A stretch of 64,000 nucleotides of DNA from positions 1 through 64,000 of the IMG/VR virus record IMGVR_UViG_3300027963_005227, one strand, 5' to 3'. Below, piece after piece: positions 50,694-61,063 of this stretch. Every line of letters begins with the position of its first letter. Position 1 is the stretch's first letter. The notes under the pieces are model-generated. The model was not told where the DNA came from, did not search any database, and saw only the letters and a program-made list of their open reading frames with translations. Made by a program: the position numbers and the translations under genes. Source of the stretch: a virus.

Positions 50694-52578
50694 AAAAACA
50701 GTACTATTGCATTCAAATTTTTGCAAAGCCTTTACTGGATTTGGCAAAAATAAAAAAAATATTCTACGATATTTATTTAATACTAATAAATATAACATCG
50801 TCGAATTTGCTAATGGTCAACATTGGCAAAGCAGAGAAACAGAAAGTACTCCTTGGAAAACTTATGGATCTCTTCCAACTCCAGAAGCATTTAATAAAAT
50901 CACTGATCCAGCATTGCAACGAGCAGCATCTTATGGAGCGGAGTTGATTGACAATGTTATTAAACAGGTCAAGCCAGATGTTTATATTGGCATCGAAGAC
51001 ATTTGGGCATTTGATACTCTATACTCTAAACCATGGTGGAATAAAATTAATTGCATGATTTGGACAACTTTAGATAGTTTACCAATTTTACAGTCTGCCA
51101 TTGATGCTGCCCCCAAAACTAAAAACTATTATGTTTGGGCATCTTTTGCTGAAATAGCATTTCAAGAAATGGGGTACTCTCATGTAAAAACGCTGCGCGG
51201 AAGTTTAGATGCATCTTCTTTTTATAAAATGTCTCCTCTTCAAAGGCTAGAGTTGAGAAGTAAAAACAACTTACAAGATGAATTCATCATTGGTTTTGTT
51301 TTTCGTAACCAATTAAGAAAGAGTGTTCCTAATATTTTAGATGGATTCAAACTGTTTAAACAGTCCACTCCAAAAGCTAAACTTTTGCTTCACACTCATT
51401 GGTCAGAAGGATGGGATATTCCTCGACTCTTAGAAGAGAAGAGCATTGATAAGAATGATATTTTAACAACTTATTTTTGCAAATCTTGTAGCGCTTATAG
51501 CATTCAACCTTTTTCAGGACAGCAAAAACAATGTCCTCATTGTAGAACTGAGCAGTCGTTTTCCACTACTAATATTTCAGATGGAGTTAATGAATCTCAA
51601 TTAAATGAAATTTATAATCTCATGGATGTTTACTGTCATCCATTCACTAGTGGCGGACAAGAAATCCCCATTCAAGAAGCTAAGCTCACAGAGCTAATCA
51701 CATTAGCCACTGATTATTCGTGCGGCGAAGATTATTGTCATGAAAATAGTGGAGGCTTGCCACTTGATTGGTTTGAATATAGAGAACCAGGAACTCAATT
51801 TATTAAAGCTTCTACTTGTCCTATTAGCATTTCTAATCAACTGCACAAAGTTTATAACATGTCAGTTTCTGAGAGGCAAGAGATGGGATCTAAAGCTAGA
51901 CAGTTTGTAGTTGACGAGTGCTCAATAGAAGTTATTGGTAAAAAAATTGAAGACATCATTGATGCTATGCCAGATGTAGAGTTTGATTTTGATTTTAAAT
52001 CAATCGAGAAAAATCACGCTTATTCTCCCGCAACAATGGAAGTGGATAATGTAACATTTTTAATTGATCTTTATAAAAATATTTTAAATGAAGACATGGA
52101 TAAAAACTCCACAGGAGTCAAGCATTGGTTGCATGTGTTAGCAAATGGAACTAGTAAAGCTCATATTTTAAAGCATTTTCAAGATGTTGCTTTGAAAACA
52201 AATACTGATGCAAAAGCTGTAGATTTTAGCAGCATATTAGATTCGGATGATGAGGGGCGAAGAATTGCAGTAGTAGTTCCAGACTCAGAAACTGATGTTT
52301 TATTGATTAATGGATTAATGAAAAATTTGAAAAAACAATATCCTAAATACAATATTTACGTTATTACTAATCCAAATAATTTTGAATATATAGAAGATAA
52401 TGTTTATATTCACAAATGCATTCCTTACTCTCCATCCATTGATAGTGCGCCAATTTTAGAGGGACAATCTCATCATAATGGATATTTTGAACTAGCTTTC
52501 TTTCCAACAATTACAACTCAAAAAATCATTTCCTTTGTTCATAATGGAAAAGATAAAATTCAATTCGCACTAACATGA
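50686..52578 (+). CDS. GT-B glycosyltransferase with embedded zinc ribbon
   Basis: The start is taken at ATG 50686 (MSKKTVLLHSNF), which gives 630 residues; an upstream ATG at 50647 lies inside the previous gene. An N-terminal GT-B half (FTGFGKNKKNILRYLF) leads to an IGFVFRNQLRKSV segment, then CKSCSAYSIQPFSGQQKQCPHC, a four-cysteine zinc ribbon inside the enzyme, then CHPFTSGGQEIPIQEA with the donor-site Glu. The C-terminal 200 residues continue into a region related to the next gene (GT9-like). It overlaps that gene by four bases. Function: transferase of unknown donor. Confidence 0.72.
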   Translation: MSKKTVLLHSNFCKAFTGFGKNKKNILRYLFNTNKYNIVEFANGQHWQSRETESTPWKTYGSLPTPEAFNKITDPALQRAASYGAELIDNVIKQVKPDVYIGIEDIWAFDTLYSKPWWNKINCMIWTTLDSLPILQSAIDAAPKTKNYYVWASFAEIAFQEMGYSHVKTLRGSLDASSFYKMSPLQRLELRSKNNLQDEFIIGFVFRNQLRKSVPNILDGFKLFKQSTPKAKLLLHTHWSEGWDIPRLLEEKSIDKNDILTTYFCKSCSAYSIQPFSGQQKQCPHCRTEQSFSTTNISDGVNESQLNEIYNLMDVYCHPFTSGGQEIPIQEAKLTELITLATDYSCGEDYCHENSGGLPLDWFEYREPGTQFIKASTCPISISNQLHKVYNMSVSERQEMGSKARQFVVDECSIEVIGKKIEDIIDAMPDVEFDFDFKSIEKNHAYSPATMEVDNVTFLIDLYKNILNEDMDKNSTGVKHWLHVLANGTSKAHILKHFQDVALKTNTDAKAVDFSSILDSDDEGRRIAVVVPDSETDVLLINGLMKNLKKQYPKYNIYVITNPNNFEYIEDNVYIHKCIPYSPSIDSAPILEGQSHHNGYFELAFFPTITTQKIISFVHNGKDKIQFALT

Positions 52579-53732
52579 GCCACCTCATTGAAGAATATTC
52601 TAAAAGTTTAGGAGTGAGAATTTCTAAACCAATTGTTTCTCGTCATTTTTATCCCATGATGTTTGACAACTACATCACAATTCAACTAGCTGCTGATATT
52701 ACTGCTAAAAAATATCATTACTACGAAATTGTAATTGATATCATTTCTAGCAAATTGCAAAAACTTGGCATTTCAATTGTTCAAATTGGCGCGACTCCAG
52801 AAACTAAATTAAAAAATGTAAATATTAGTTATGGTAAATTAGGATTTAAAAATACTGCTTATATTATTTCAAAATCCAAGCTTCACATTGGAGTTGACGA
52901 CTGCTTATCTCACTATGCTAACTCGCTCAATATTCCTCAAGTAACATTATTCTCTAATGTTTATAGTTCTGTAACAGAAGGATACTGGTCTAAATCAAAG
53001 ATTAACATTGAAGCTCCTTGGACAGTAAAACCTTGTTTAAGCAATTATGATCCAGAAGATTCTATTAATAAAATTCTTCCAGAAACTATTGCTGCTGCTA
53101 TTTTAAAATCTTTAAAAATAGATGACAAGATTCCTTTAAAAACTCTTTTCACTGGAAAAATGTATCATAATAAAATTATTGAAATTGTTCCAGATTTTTT
53201 TAATCCATCATTAGTTCCAGCTAGTGAATTTTGTTTTTTAAGATTAGATTGGGAGAATAGCAATGAAGTTTGGACGCACTGGTTTCAGTATTTGAATCGA
53301 TTCGCCATCATCACAGACAAGTTTATTCCAGTAGAATTGATTGATTCTTTTAAACATAAAATTCATATTTTATCTTTGATTGTAGATGTTCAAAATAAAC
53401 CAACAGTTGAGTATTTAGAAGCTTTAAAGAAGTTGAAAATTCAATTTCATTTGCTAGTTAAAAATATAGATGAACTTCCAACTTTGCGAGATGAGTTTTT
53501 TGATTATTCAGTTCAAGAATATGGAGTGGACTCTAAAGACGTTTTACCAAAAGACTTTTCATTTAAAAATGCATTTTTTAATTCTAGTAAAACTATTTTA
53601 TCAAAAAATCAAAAATATAATAGCAGATATCATTTGCTAAAAGGTGAAAAATTTGTTGACAAAAACTTTGAACTGTGCGAAGATGAAGTTCTCTTAGAAG
53701 AACTAAAACATTTTTATGTCTACTCAAAATAA
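52575..53732 (+). CDS. GT9-like (heptosyltransferase-type) glycosyltransferase
   Basis: The 385-residue protein has the C-terminal nucleotide-sugar-binding pattern of GT9 enzymes: IVQIGATPETKLKNVN near residue 72, SKSKLHIGVDDCLSHYAN near 102-119, and an IPQVTLFSNV strand. The N-terminal half is shorter than in bacterial heptosyltransferases, because part of the fold may lie at the end of the previous gene, to which it is coupled by ATGA. The remaining C-terminus (from about 200) is of unknown kind. Together the two genes may form one enzyme complex. Confidence 0.65.
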   Translation: MSHLIEEYSKSLGVRISKPIVSRHFYPMMFDNYITIQLAADITAKKYHYYEIVIDIISSKLQKLGISIVQIGATPETKLKNVNISYGKLGFKNTAYIISKSKLHIGVDDCLSHYANSLNIPQVTLFSNVYSSVTEGYWSKSKINIEAPWTVKPCLSNYDPEDSINKILPETIAAAILKSLKIDDKIPLKTLFTGKMYHNKIIEIVPDFFNPSLVPASEFCFLRLDWENSNEVWTHWFQYLNRFAIITDKFIPVELIDSFKHKIHILSLIVDVQNKPTVEYLEALKKLKIQFHLLVKNIDELPTLRDEFFDYSVQEYGVDSKDVLPKDFSFKNAFFNSSKTILSKNQKYNSRYHLLKGEKFVDKNFELCEDEVLLEELKHFYVYSK

Positions 53733-54567
53733 CGAAATCTTAGATAGCGAAACTCCTATTATCCAAGAGGTGAATAATAAACCTCCACATAGCATTGAGT
53801 TTAAACGCAATGAATATGGATTGCTTGGTTCAGTTAATTATTCATTCAATGAGGATGGATCAGTAAATTGGCGCAGCATGATCAAGCCTGAATTTCTTTA
53901 TCCAAATAAAGATTGGTTTGATCTTCGCAAGCAAACTGTTCCATCTTCCGCAGAAGGATTAACAGACAAGCAGCTTCTCATCATGCTGGGAGGAATCAAA
54001 GAACTAGCAAAGCTGCGCGGATTTACCAAAGTAAAGTATTCATTAGATTATCCTAGAGATAATTATGTTGTGGCTAAATGCTCTATTGAGTGGATGCCAA
54101 ATTATGAAAATGCTGAAAGTGTCATTTATGAAGATGTAGCTAATGCTACTAGTGATAATACTGATCTTTTTTGTTTAAAGTTCTTAGAGACTATTGCTTG
54201 CAATAGAGCTTTTGTTCGTTGCGTTCGCAACTTTTTAAACATTCACATTGTGGGTGCTGATGAAATTGACAAGTCTAAAAACAGAGTTTCAGATGTTGCT
54301 GAGCTTATGATTTCCAATGCAGTGCCAATTACTGCACAGGGCGCTCTAGAAAAGGCTGTGAATGAATTACTGCATGTTCAGACCTTGGAAGACTTTAAAG
54401 CGTTCCTGCGCGAAATATGGAAGAAAGCTGGCACATCAGAGAAGCAAGAACTCTCTGAATTGCTGTCTGACGCTAAAGAGTGGAATGTTTTCAAAGATAT
54501 TCCATCAAAACAATCAAGAATGCTTCTTAAATTAACCAATGAGCATAAAAAGAATAACAAATCCTGA
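53716..54567 (+). CDS. Possible ssDNA-annealing / recombination mediator-like protein
   Basis: The 283-residue protein has a central segment with YEDVANATSDN and then LKFLETIACNRAFVRCVRNF, which resembles the pattern of Rad52/ERF/Sak single-strand annealing proteins (a Gly/Ala-Asn-x-x segment followed by an RA-x-x-RA helix). N- and C-termini are probably disordered or helical. No other evidence supports the function. It overlaps neighbouring genes at both ends. Confidence 0.5.
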   Translation: MSTQNNEILDSETPIIQEVNNKPPHSIEFKRNEYGLLGSVNYSFNEDGSVNWRSMIKPEFLYPNKDWFDLRKQTVPSSAEGLTDKQLLIMLGGIKELAKLRGFTKVKYSLDYPRDNYVVAKCSIEWMPNYENAESVIYEDVANATSDNTDLFCLKFLETIACNRAFVRCVRNFLNIHIVGADEIDKSKNRVSDVAELMISNAVPITAQGALEKAVNELLHVQTLEDFKAFLREIWKKAGTSEKQELSELLSDAKEWNVFKDIPSKQSRMLLKLTNEHKKNNKS

Positions 54568-54997
54568 AGAGTTTAAAGTTGTTTTAGATGATTTGATGGA
54601 GCTTTTTAAACAAGAGGATATTGACTCTGCTCATCAATTATTGAGCCATAGTGTTGAATCTATTAAAAATGCTTTTTCTCATAAATCGATTTTAGCTTGG
54701 GATTTTTTTCTTTGGGCTAATTTTAATGGTTCTAAATTTGATGCTATCATTGCTTTTGTTAATGATAAAAATGTTAAATTTAATGAAAGTATTTTTAGCG
54801 AATATCTTTGGCTTTCTAAAAATCCAAAAGTAGGATATAAATTATTTAGCACTGCAATAAAATTTGCCAAAGCAAATGATTTTAAATATATTTCTATGAA
54901 TACTGTGGTTAAGCATCCAAAACATGAAAAAATTAAATCTTTTTATACAAAACTAGGATTTTTAAAAGACTCTGAAACTTACATCTCTAAATTATGA
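54539..54997 (+). CDS. GNAT-family N-acetyltransferase
   Basis: The 152-residue protein has the C-terminal GNAT pattern: FSEYLWLSKNPKVGYKLFSTAI in the acetyl-CoA-binding position, a KYISMNTV strand, and the final FYTKLGFLKDSETYISK segment. The canonical Q/RxxGxG/A loop is not obvious (NPKVGYK stands there). It may acetylate a small molecule or protein. It overlaps the neighbours upstream and downstream. Confidence 0.7.
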   Translation: MSIKRITNPEEFKVVLDDLMELFKQEDIDSAHQLLSHSVESIKNAFSHKSILAWDFFLWANFNGSKFDAIIAFVNDKNVKFNESIFSEYLWLSKNPKVGYKLFSTAIKFAKANDFKYISMNTVVKHPKHEKIKSFYTKLGFLKDSETYISKL

Positions 54998-55164
54998 ACG
55001 GCAATAAAGCAAAAGAACTTCGATCCATCATTAATCCAATCGATCCTATTACTCGTAAAACTTATAGGCGAGCTAAGAAAAAGTATGCATCTCTATCTGC
55101 TGATGCTAGACTTTTATTCTTAGAGGGTTTAAGAGAAACTTTTAGTCACAAAGCTACTCTATAG
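54994..55164 (+). CDS. Small basic protein, 56 residues
   Basis: A short open frame starts with an ATGA overlap on the acetyltransferase stop and ends at TAG 55162-55164. It encodes MNGNKAKELRSII, then RKTYRRAKKKYASLSADARL, a basic amphipathic helix pair. The coupling and the clean frame support it as a real gene. It overlaps the 3' end of the minus-strand tail gene by 19 bases. Function unknown. Confidence 0.6.
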   Translation: MNGNKAKELRSIINPIDPITRKTYRRAKKKYASLSADARLLFLEGLRETFSHKATL

Positions 55165-56324
55165 AGTTTGTAAATTCCTGTTGGTGAAACTCCTGAAACA
55201 TTCAGGAAAACATAGTCTCCAGAATTTGTATAAGAGTATACTGGATAATTATTATCGCTAATAGCATATTCTGAGAATGAAACTCCAGATGATGCGCTTC
55301 CAGTAGATGTAATTACAAACTTTAATTCGGATGATGATACAGCCAAGTTAGAATCTATAATTTGAGTCGTATATTTTATTGTATTATAAAGATCTTTTTG
55401 AATAAAATCTAAAACTGTATCAGTATTAATATCTCCAGTAATAATTCCAGTAATAAAATCAATATTCATGGATGAGTCTCCATGTAATAATGAAATTTGA
55501 TTTGTAGATAAAACAGTTTCTCCTGGATCATCTAGATCATCTTGACTTTCTCTAGTGGCAGTTAATGGTCCAACATATATTATTTCTCCAGGCCCAACTT
55601 CTGAATAAGGAATGATGGCAAAATAATATGGAGTATCATAATATATTCTACTAATTGGAACATCAATAATTGGATTGTATGAATTATTATTTAAATAATT
55701 TATTGCTGGTTGAGTATATAAATAATATGGATTATTATAAATTACATTAGTATCTAATGTGCTGTCTGATTTAATTCCAACATCATTTAGTGGACTAGTA
55801 TGAACATAAACGTCAGTTCGATTAAATTTGGTATAGCGAGCATCATTTTGAAAAAAAAGATGAAATCTAATTTTATCATAAATTCCATATCCAGAAGCAA
55901 ATGAACCGCTAGTTCCATCATAAGTTACAACTGAATTCGTGACTGGCAAATTTCCATAAAGATAAAATTCAGCTATAAATTTTTCCTCATTAATATTATT
56001 TTCAATAGTAGCTCTTATTCCAAAGTCTTTTTGATAAAATCCAAATAAATTAACGTTTTCTTGTGAAGATAATTGTACAAATCTAGTTTTTCCATTTCTA
56101 TAATTTTTATAAATTGTATCTCCTCCAGTTGTTAAAATATCAAAAGATACATCTTTAATTGATGCACTATTTGCTAATTCAGAATCTGTTAAAAAAACAG
56201 ATCCTCCTGGATCTAAAATATCAAATAATAAAGAAACATCTTTATATAAATGCACTCCACTCCCAGTATAAAGGTCGGTAAGCGCTCCAGTATCTAAAAC
56301 ATATGTTGGATCAAATTCGAACAT
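55146..56324 (-). CDS. Tail-tip-associated structural protein
   Basis: The 392-residue protein is the last of the minus-strand tail cluster, directly after the J-type protein with one base between them. It is mostly beta-sheet by composition (Asn, Ser, Thr, Tyr, Ile) and contains segments such as FDILDPGGSVFLTD and YYDTPYYFAIIPYSEVGPGE, which resemble fibronectin-like and BppU-like parts of tail tips. The C-terminus ends in a Ser/Gly-rich region with VSPTGIYKLYRV. No named family is certain. A position at the tip or a fibre attachment is inferred. Confidence 0.6.
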   Translation of the reverse strand: MFEFDPTYVLDTGALTDLYTGSGVHLYKDVSLLFDILDPGGSVFLTDSELANSASIKDVSFDILTTGGDTIYKNYRNGKTRFVQLSSQENVNLFGFYQKDFGIRATIENNINEEKFIAEFYLYGNLPVTNSVVTYDGTSGSFASGYGIYDKIRFHLFFQNDARYTKFNRTDVYVHTSPLNDVGIKSDSTLDTNVIYNNPYYLYTQPAINYLNNNSYNPIIDVPISRIYYDTPYYFAIIPYSEVGPGEIIYVGPLTATRESQDDLDDPGETVLSTNQISLLHGDSSMNIDFITGIITGDINTDTVLDFIQKDLYNTIKYTTQIIDSNLAVSSSELKFVITSTGSASSGVSFSEYAISDNNYPVYSYTNSGDYVFLNVSGVSPTGIYKLYRVAL

Positions 56325-56325
56325 T

Positions 56326-59300
56326 TTATAAAATAGTAAAGTTTTTAACTAATGGTCTATCAAAAAGTGTTATTCCTTGGTACATAACAAAAGTATCTTT
56401 TCTTGAATAGTCAGAATCTAAATTTACATGCTTATCGCCTAAAGCTTTTACTTCTAAAGTCCAAGTTCCAAGATCAGTTAATCCTTGAAATTCATACTTA
56501 CCTACATTATTAGCTACGAAATAAGTTTGTGAGTATTGAACTGTCTTGTTATAAAGATTAACTTCAAATCCAGTCGCCTTGCTATTTTCATCCCAAACTC
56601 CTGATAAAGTAAATGAGTTTGAGCTTGACTTTCCAGTAACAAATTGTTGAATATATGGAGCTTCTAATTGATTAATTTCATAGTTATTAACTTTAATAGT
56701 TCCAGCATAATAAGTATCTGGCAAATAGTCTTCAACTGTAAAATTTTCAATTAATTCGTATTTACCAGTATCATATTTTGATCCAACTATATTGTATTCA
56801 TTTTGATTTTCTTCTCTAATTGAAAGTATTTTATAGATTTGATTTGCAGCGCCACTTCTTTCAATTCTATAAGGACTGCCAACTTTAACAAAACTCAATA
56901 AATTAATATTTGGATCTCCAGTATTTAAGTATAAATTGCAACCATAATCTTGATTATCAAATCCTGTAATATTAAATGTTTTAATTTGTGGATAATTAAT
57001 AGTAGAAATTTCTTCATTTAAAATTCCTTTTTCAGATCCTCCAATAAAGTTTTTTATACCTGTATATAAATCTTTTGCAGATCCTCTTCTATTCGGAATA
57101 CTAGTATCATATAAAAATCCTGATAAACCATTAATACTCAGAATATTATCGATTCCAGTATTAAAAATAATTTTATCATAAAGATTATTATCTGAAAAAG
57201 CTTTTCCAGTAGAAAAAACCCAACCACTAACCCCAGTATTATAATAACAAAATAGATTTTGTTTATTAGTAAAATTATATCCAGTATATGAGCCAAAATA
57301 ATTTTGAGACGTACCTCCAGTATATCCATTAGTATATTTATCAAAACTATAGTTACCAGTTAAATTCTTTAAATCACTATCTAATAGAAGATTAGAATTA
57401 AAATCAAAATTGTCCACTCTAGAGCGATTTGACTTGGCAAGATCTGATAATTCCTGACTAGTAGCATAACCAGTAGGAGTATAAACTGTTAATTTTCCAA
57501 TGTATTTTTCGTCAGAGTATTTATTTTCAATGTATAAAGATTTTTGTTCTAAATTAACATCTAAAACTCTGCCATAATTTGTGTCTCTAGTTTTCATTTC
57601 ATCATCTACTATGATTAAATCTCCAGGGCGACATAGTAAACTTTCCAATCCAGCTTTAAATTCAACAGATTGATTTTCTTTAATGGTTTGATAAATTAGA
57701 TGCTTCCCCATTCTGCGAGCCATCGCTCTAGAAGTTACTCCATTTGTGTTGATAGTAGTTTTTAATACTCCTCTTTTTCTTATGCTAGCTTCATCTTCTA
57801 CAAATTCTATTTTAGTTTTGAAATTATCAAATCTATCTAGATAAACCACTTCAACTGTATTAAACTGCTGATCTCTTCTATTGTTTGTATAGCTAAAAAA
57901 TCCATCTTTAACATTAGAGTTTGAAAATGTAGCAATTGGAGTTCTTGGTCTATCATCTAAAAAATGAACTTCAGAATTAGAAAAGAAAGTTGATCCTCTG
58001 AATAAATTTGAAACAATATTAATTGCATCAAAAACTTTAATATTATCTTTGAACATGATGTTGCAAGAATATCGAGGCTCTAATCCACCAATACCATCAG
58101 AAACTCCTATAAAATATCCATCATCATTAACGCTATCACAAAATCTTCCAATTTTATAGAGTTCCCATATATTAATTTGAGACTCATCAATGTATCCACC
58201 TAGTCCATATCTCTGACTAGTTAAAAGATCGTAAAGAATCCATGCTGGATTATCAGTCCAACCATCTTTAAATGTGCCATCCCAGTCTCCTACATAAATT
58301 TTTTGAGGTATTTTATAATCGCTAGCTTTTGAGATGTACCTTCTATCGCTGCCATTAGAATCAGCTAATGGATAATAATTTGAAGGAATTTTAACTACTT
58401 TTAAACGGCAATCATAAGATCTATCTGGAATAGATCCAAAAGATCTTGAGTCTAATTTTATTCCATTAATTGCAGAAAATGGATAAGATAGATTAGAATC
58501 AATAATTTCAGTGACTTTAATTAAAGAACAATCCTTGCTAATTAAAACAGAATTTGTTTCTACTGAAACTTTAGTTATTTTAATAAATCTTTTTACTCCA
58601 GAAATATTATCTTTTTCAGTGATTGGTGGTAATTGAAATGGTATTCTTTGTGCACCAGGTCTACGAATAAAATCGCTACCAGGTGCTCCTTGAAAAATAT
58701 AATCATATCTGCTACTACCATTATATACAAGTTCGGGCCACCCAAAATCAACTAACGTCATGCTCTCAATCTGAGCAACTATTGAGAATTTTACATCGCC
58801 AGATGGATCTTGAATTCCATCGCGGGTGACTCCCCAAGTTACATTAATGACTAATATTGCTGGAATTGAATCTCCAGCTTGTAATTTACTGCTAGCTGCT
58901 TTAGCTGGATCTCCTGGAGTTATATTAACAGTATCTTTTAAACTAGAAATACCCAATGTAAAATATACGCTAGTTACATTTGGATTTTCAATAGTATGAA
59001 CTATTGGAACGTCACTGTCATCAAAGTTACTCTCTTTATCCCAATTTGAATAATTTTTTGTGTTATATGTTGGATCCGATAGTTTTATTTTTCCGTTTAC
59101 AATTTTTACAACTTTGACTTCTCCGTATTTATTATATGCGAGTTTTCCTCTGCTACTTACTGTAGTATTTCGAGTATCAGAACTTCCTTCTCTATTTCCT
59201 CTTTCTGAATTTAATTTAGCAGGTCCACCATTTCTGGCTGGATCATTCTTTCTCATAACGGTATATTCATCCCAACCATCTTTGATTCTAATATCTTGCT

Positions 59301-61059
59301 TCACACGTTGTATCTCACCACCTCTTCTATATGCTCCATATAAGGGGGCATTATATTCAAAATCAACATGAATATTATTAAAATACTTTAATGGATCTTG
59401 AAATTCCTTTCCATTTTTAAATTCGCATAAAACATTAGAAAAATTAAATTTATCACTATTAGCTCGATAAGTAGATCGCTGCTTTCTAATAAACAAAAGC
59501 TCAAAATTTTTATTTTTTAATTGGTCAATGAAGTCTGGAAAAAACCAACGTGCAGTTCTCCAACTTCTATATTTTGCGTCTGCACCAGTGCCCCATTTAG
59601 CCGTTTTTCCAGTACTACCATCAAGGTTATAATTATCTCCAGTACTATTTTGCAAAGTTAAAGGAATTTCTAAAATGATACATCCAAAAAATAATCCAGT
59701 CATTTTATCTAGATTACCTTTATAAGCAATATTATCATTTAAATATGGAGTAACTAAACTATGAATAGTAATACCATCTGGTAAATTAGGAATAAAAACT
59801 GAAAATTCATCTATGTTTTCTGAGTTTGGAATATAAATTGAGCTATCTGAATTTATACCTTTAGCTCCCCCTGCATAATCAGCAGAATCAGACCAATTAT
59901 TATCACCTAATTTAATAATAATAAAACATTTATTGCTTGGTCTAGTGCTTCTGATAGGACTTGATAATGGTGCAAATTTAGCTGCAATCGTTGTATCTTC
60001 TGAATTACTAGCATTATTTTCATCAAATTTTTGAACTAGAGCATCATCTGTTCCTAAATCATATTCAGTTAAAAACTTATTAATAATATTTTTTTGATTT
60101 CCAGCATAAGTTGATATAGGACGGGATGAATTGATAGTAGAATCGGTAATTTTATTTAACTTTGTCAAATAATCTGATAAAATTGATCCATTGCTATTTA
60201 ACGATCCTCGGCTATAATGAACTTCAATAGTTGATTTTCCTATTTTTTGATTTTTTTCTATAGTGTTAGTTTGATTTGAATACCATGGAACACTATCATC
60301 AAGTGTAGCTGTGGAATCTTTTAATTTTAAATACAAACGATTACTTGCAACAGCAACATCTTTATTGTAATAAGTTGCAAAACTATCAGAATCTATCGAT
60401 GCAAGATCATTGCTAATAATTTTTGCATGATCATAGTAAGGGGGCACGCTAAGACCTCCAAAAAAATTAGAAAAAACTGGTTGCCAAGGGTTATAGTCAG
60501 CGTTATTAGTATCATTAGATACTGCATCAGTAAAAAGTAATGTGGTCTTTTCTGACTTTTTTCCTTTATTTTCTAACCATGGAAAAGAAATAGCAGCGAA
60601 GCGTCTTTGTTCACTATATGCTGCTGCTGATTCATAATTAAAAAAACAATTTTTGAGCTTATCACTCAATAAACTTGTTTTATACACATCCTCTCCATCT
60701 ATTCTCTCTGAGAAATTTTTTAAACGAGCATTAAAATCTGTAGAATCTATTTTATAAATATATGAAGTTTCTGCATTAGTATTAGCGCCTGGAGTCGGAA
60801 CAGTGGAAACTGCTATTGGAGTGTTATTCAAATAAACAGCTTGAAATATATCAGTACTATTAACCTCTTCTCCATTTTGATTTACCAAGCTATGAATAGG
60901 ACCATCAGAAATTAAATCAATAATTTCAACTATACTATATGAACTACCAACTGAAAACTTTCCAATATCAGGAGGACGTAAAACTGTTGGTTTTGGTTTT
61001 GGTTTTTCTCGTTTGCCTCCTGCTCCAGCAAAAATTCTCTTTTTAATAAAATGTTTCAT
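56326..61059 (-). CDS. Tail tip / central fibre protein, lambda gpJ-like
   Basis: At 1577 residues this is the largest gene. The N-terminus has VLRPPDIGKFSVGSSYSIVEIIDLISDGPI, the usual gpJ start. The middle has IYVGDWDGTFKDGWTDNPAWILYDLLTSQRYGLG, then SCNIMFKDNIKVFDAINIVSNLFRG, QQFNTVEVVYLD and RMGKHLIYQTIKENQSVEF, all patterns of the gpJ/phage tail protein family. A fibronectin-like domain is found near the end (SGVWDENSKATGFEVNLY). The long Ser/Thr/Asn-rich insert around residues 250-680 is atypical. In lambda this protein binds the host receptor. Confidence 0.85.
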   Translation of the reverse strand: MKHFIKKRIFAGAGGKREKPKPKPTVLRPPDIGKFSVGSSYSIVEIIDLISDGPIHSLVNQNGEEVNSTDIFQAVYLNNTPIAVSTVPTPGANTNAETSYIYKIDSTDFNARLKNFSERIDGEDVYKTSLLSDKLKNCFFNYESAAAYSEQRRFAAISFPWLENKGKKSEKTTLLFTDAVSNDTNNADYNPWQPVFSNFFGGLSVPPYYDHAKIISNDLASIDSDSFATYYNKDVAVASNRLYLKLKDSTATLDDSVPWYSNQTNTIEKNQKIGKSTIEVHYSRGSLNSNGSILSDYLTKLNKITDSTINSSRPISTYAGNQKNIINKFLTEYDLGTDDALVQKFDENNASNSEDTTIAAKFAPLSSPIRSTRPSNKCFIIIKLGDNNWSDSADYAGGAKGINSDSSIYIPNSENIDEFSVFIPNLPDGITIHSLVTPYLNDNIAYKGNLDKMTGLFFGCIILEIPLTLQNSTGDNYNLDGSTGKTAKWGTGADAKYRSWRTARWFFPDFIDQLKNKNFELLFIRKQRSTYRANSDKFNFSNVLCEFKNGKEFQDPLKYFNNIHVDFEYNAPLYGAYRRGGEIQRVKQDIRIKDGWDEYTVMRKNDPARNGGPAKLNSERGNREGSSDTRNTTVSSRGKLAYNKYGEVKVVKIVNGKIKLSDPTYNTKNYSNWDKESNFDDSDVPIVHTIENPNVTSVYFTLGISSLKDTVNITPGDPAKAASSKLQAGDSIPAILVINVTWGVTRDGIQDPSGDVKFSIVAQIESMTLVDFGWPELVYNGSSRYDYIFQGAPGSDFIRRPGAQRIPFQLPPITEKDNISGVKRFIKITKVSVETNSVLISKDCSLIKVTEIIDSNLSYPFSAINGIKLDSRSFGSIPDRSYDCRLKVVKIPSNYYPLADSNGSDRRYISKASDYKIPQKIYVGDWDGTFKDGWTDNPAWILYDLLTSQRYGLGGYIDESQINIWELYKIGRFCDSVNDDGYFIGVSDGIGGLEPRYSCNIMFKDNIKVFDAINIVSNLFRGSTFFSNSEVHFLDDRPRTPIATFSNSNVKDGFFSYTNNRRDQQFNTVEVVYLDRFDNFKTKIEFVEDEASIRKRGVLKTTINTNGVTSRAMARRMGKHLIYQTIKENQSVEFKAGLESLLCRPGDLIIVDDEMKTRDTNYGRVLDVNLEQKSLYIENKYSDEKYIGKLTVYTPTGYATSQELSDLAKSNRSRVDNFDFNSNLLLDSDLKNLTGNYSFDKYTNGYTGGTSQNYFGSYTGYNFTNKQNLFCYYNTGVSGWVFSTGKAFSDNNLYDKIIFNTGIDNILSINGLSGFLYDTSIPNRRGSAKDLYTGIKNFIGGSEKGILNEEISTINYPQIKTFNITGFDNQDYGCNLYLNTGDPNINLLSFVKVGSPYRIERSGAANQIYKILSIREENQNEYNIVGSKYDTGKYELIENFTVEDYLPDTYYAGTIKVNNYEINQLEAPYIQQFVTGKSSSNSFTLSGVWDENSKATGFEVNLYNKTVQYSQTYFVANNVGKYEFQGLTDLGTWTLEVKALGDKHVNLDSDYSRKDTFVMYQGITLFDRPLVKNFTIL

Positions 61060-61063
61060 ATTA

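Noticed and set aside
59060-59371. Plus-strand open frame inside the J-type gene
   Set aside because: It is antisense to a conserved gpJ region, with Ser/Leu/Phe-rich shadow composition.
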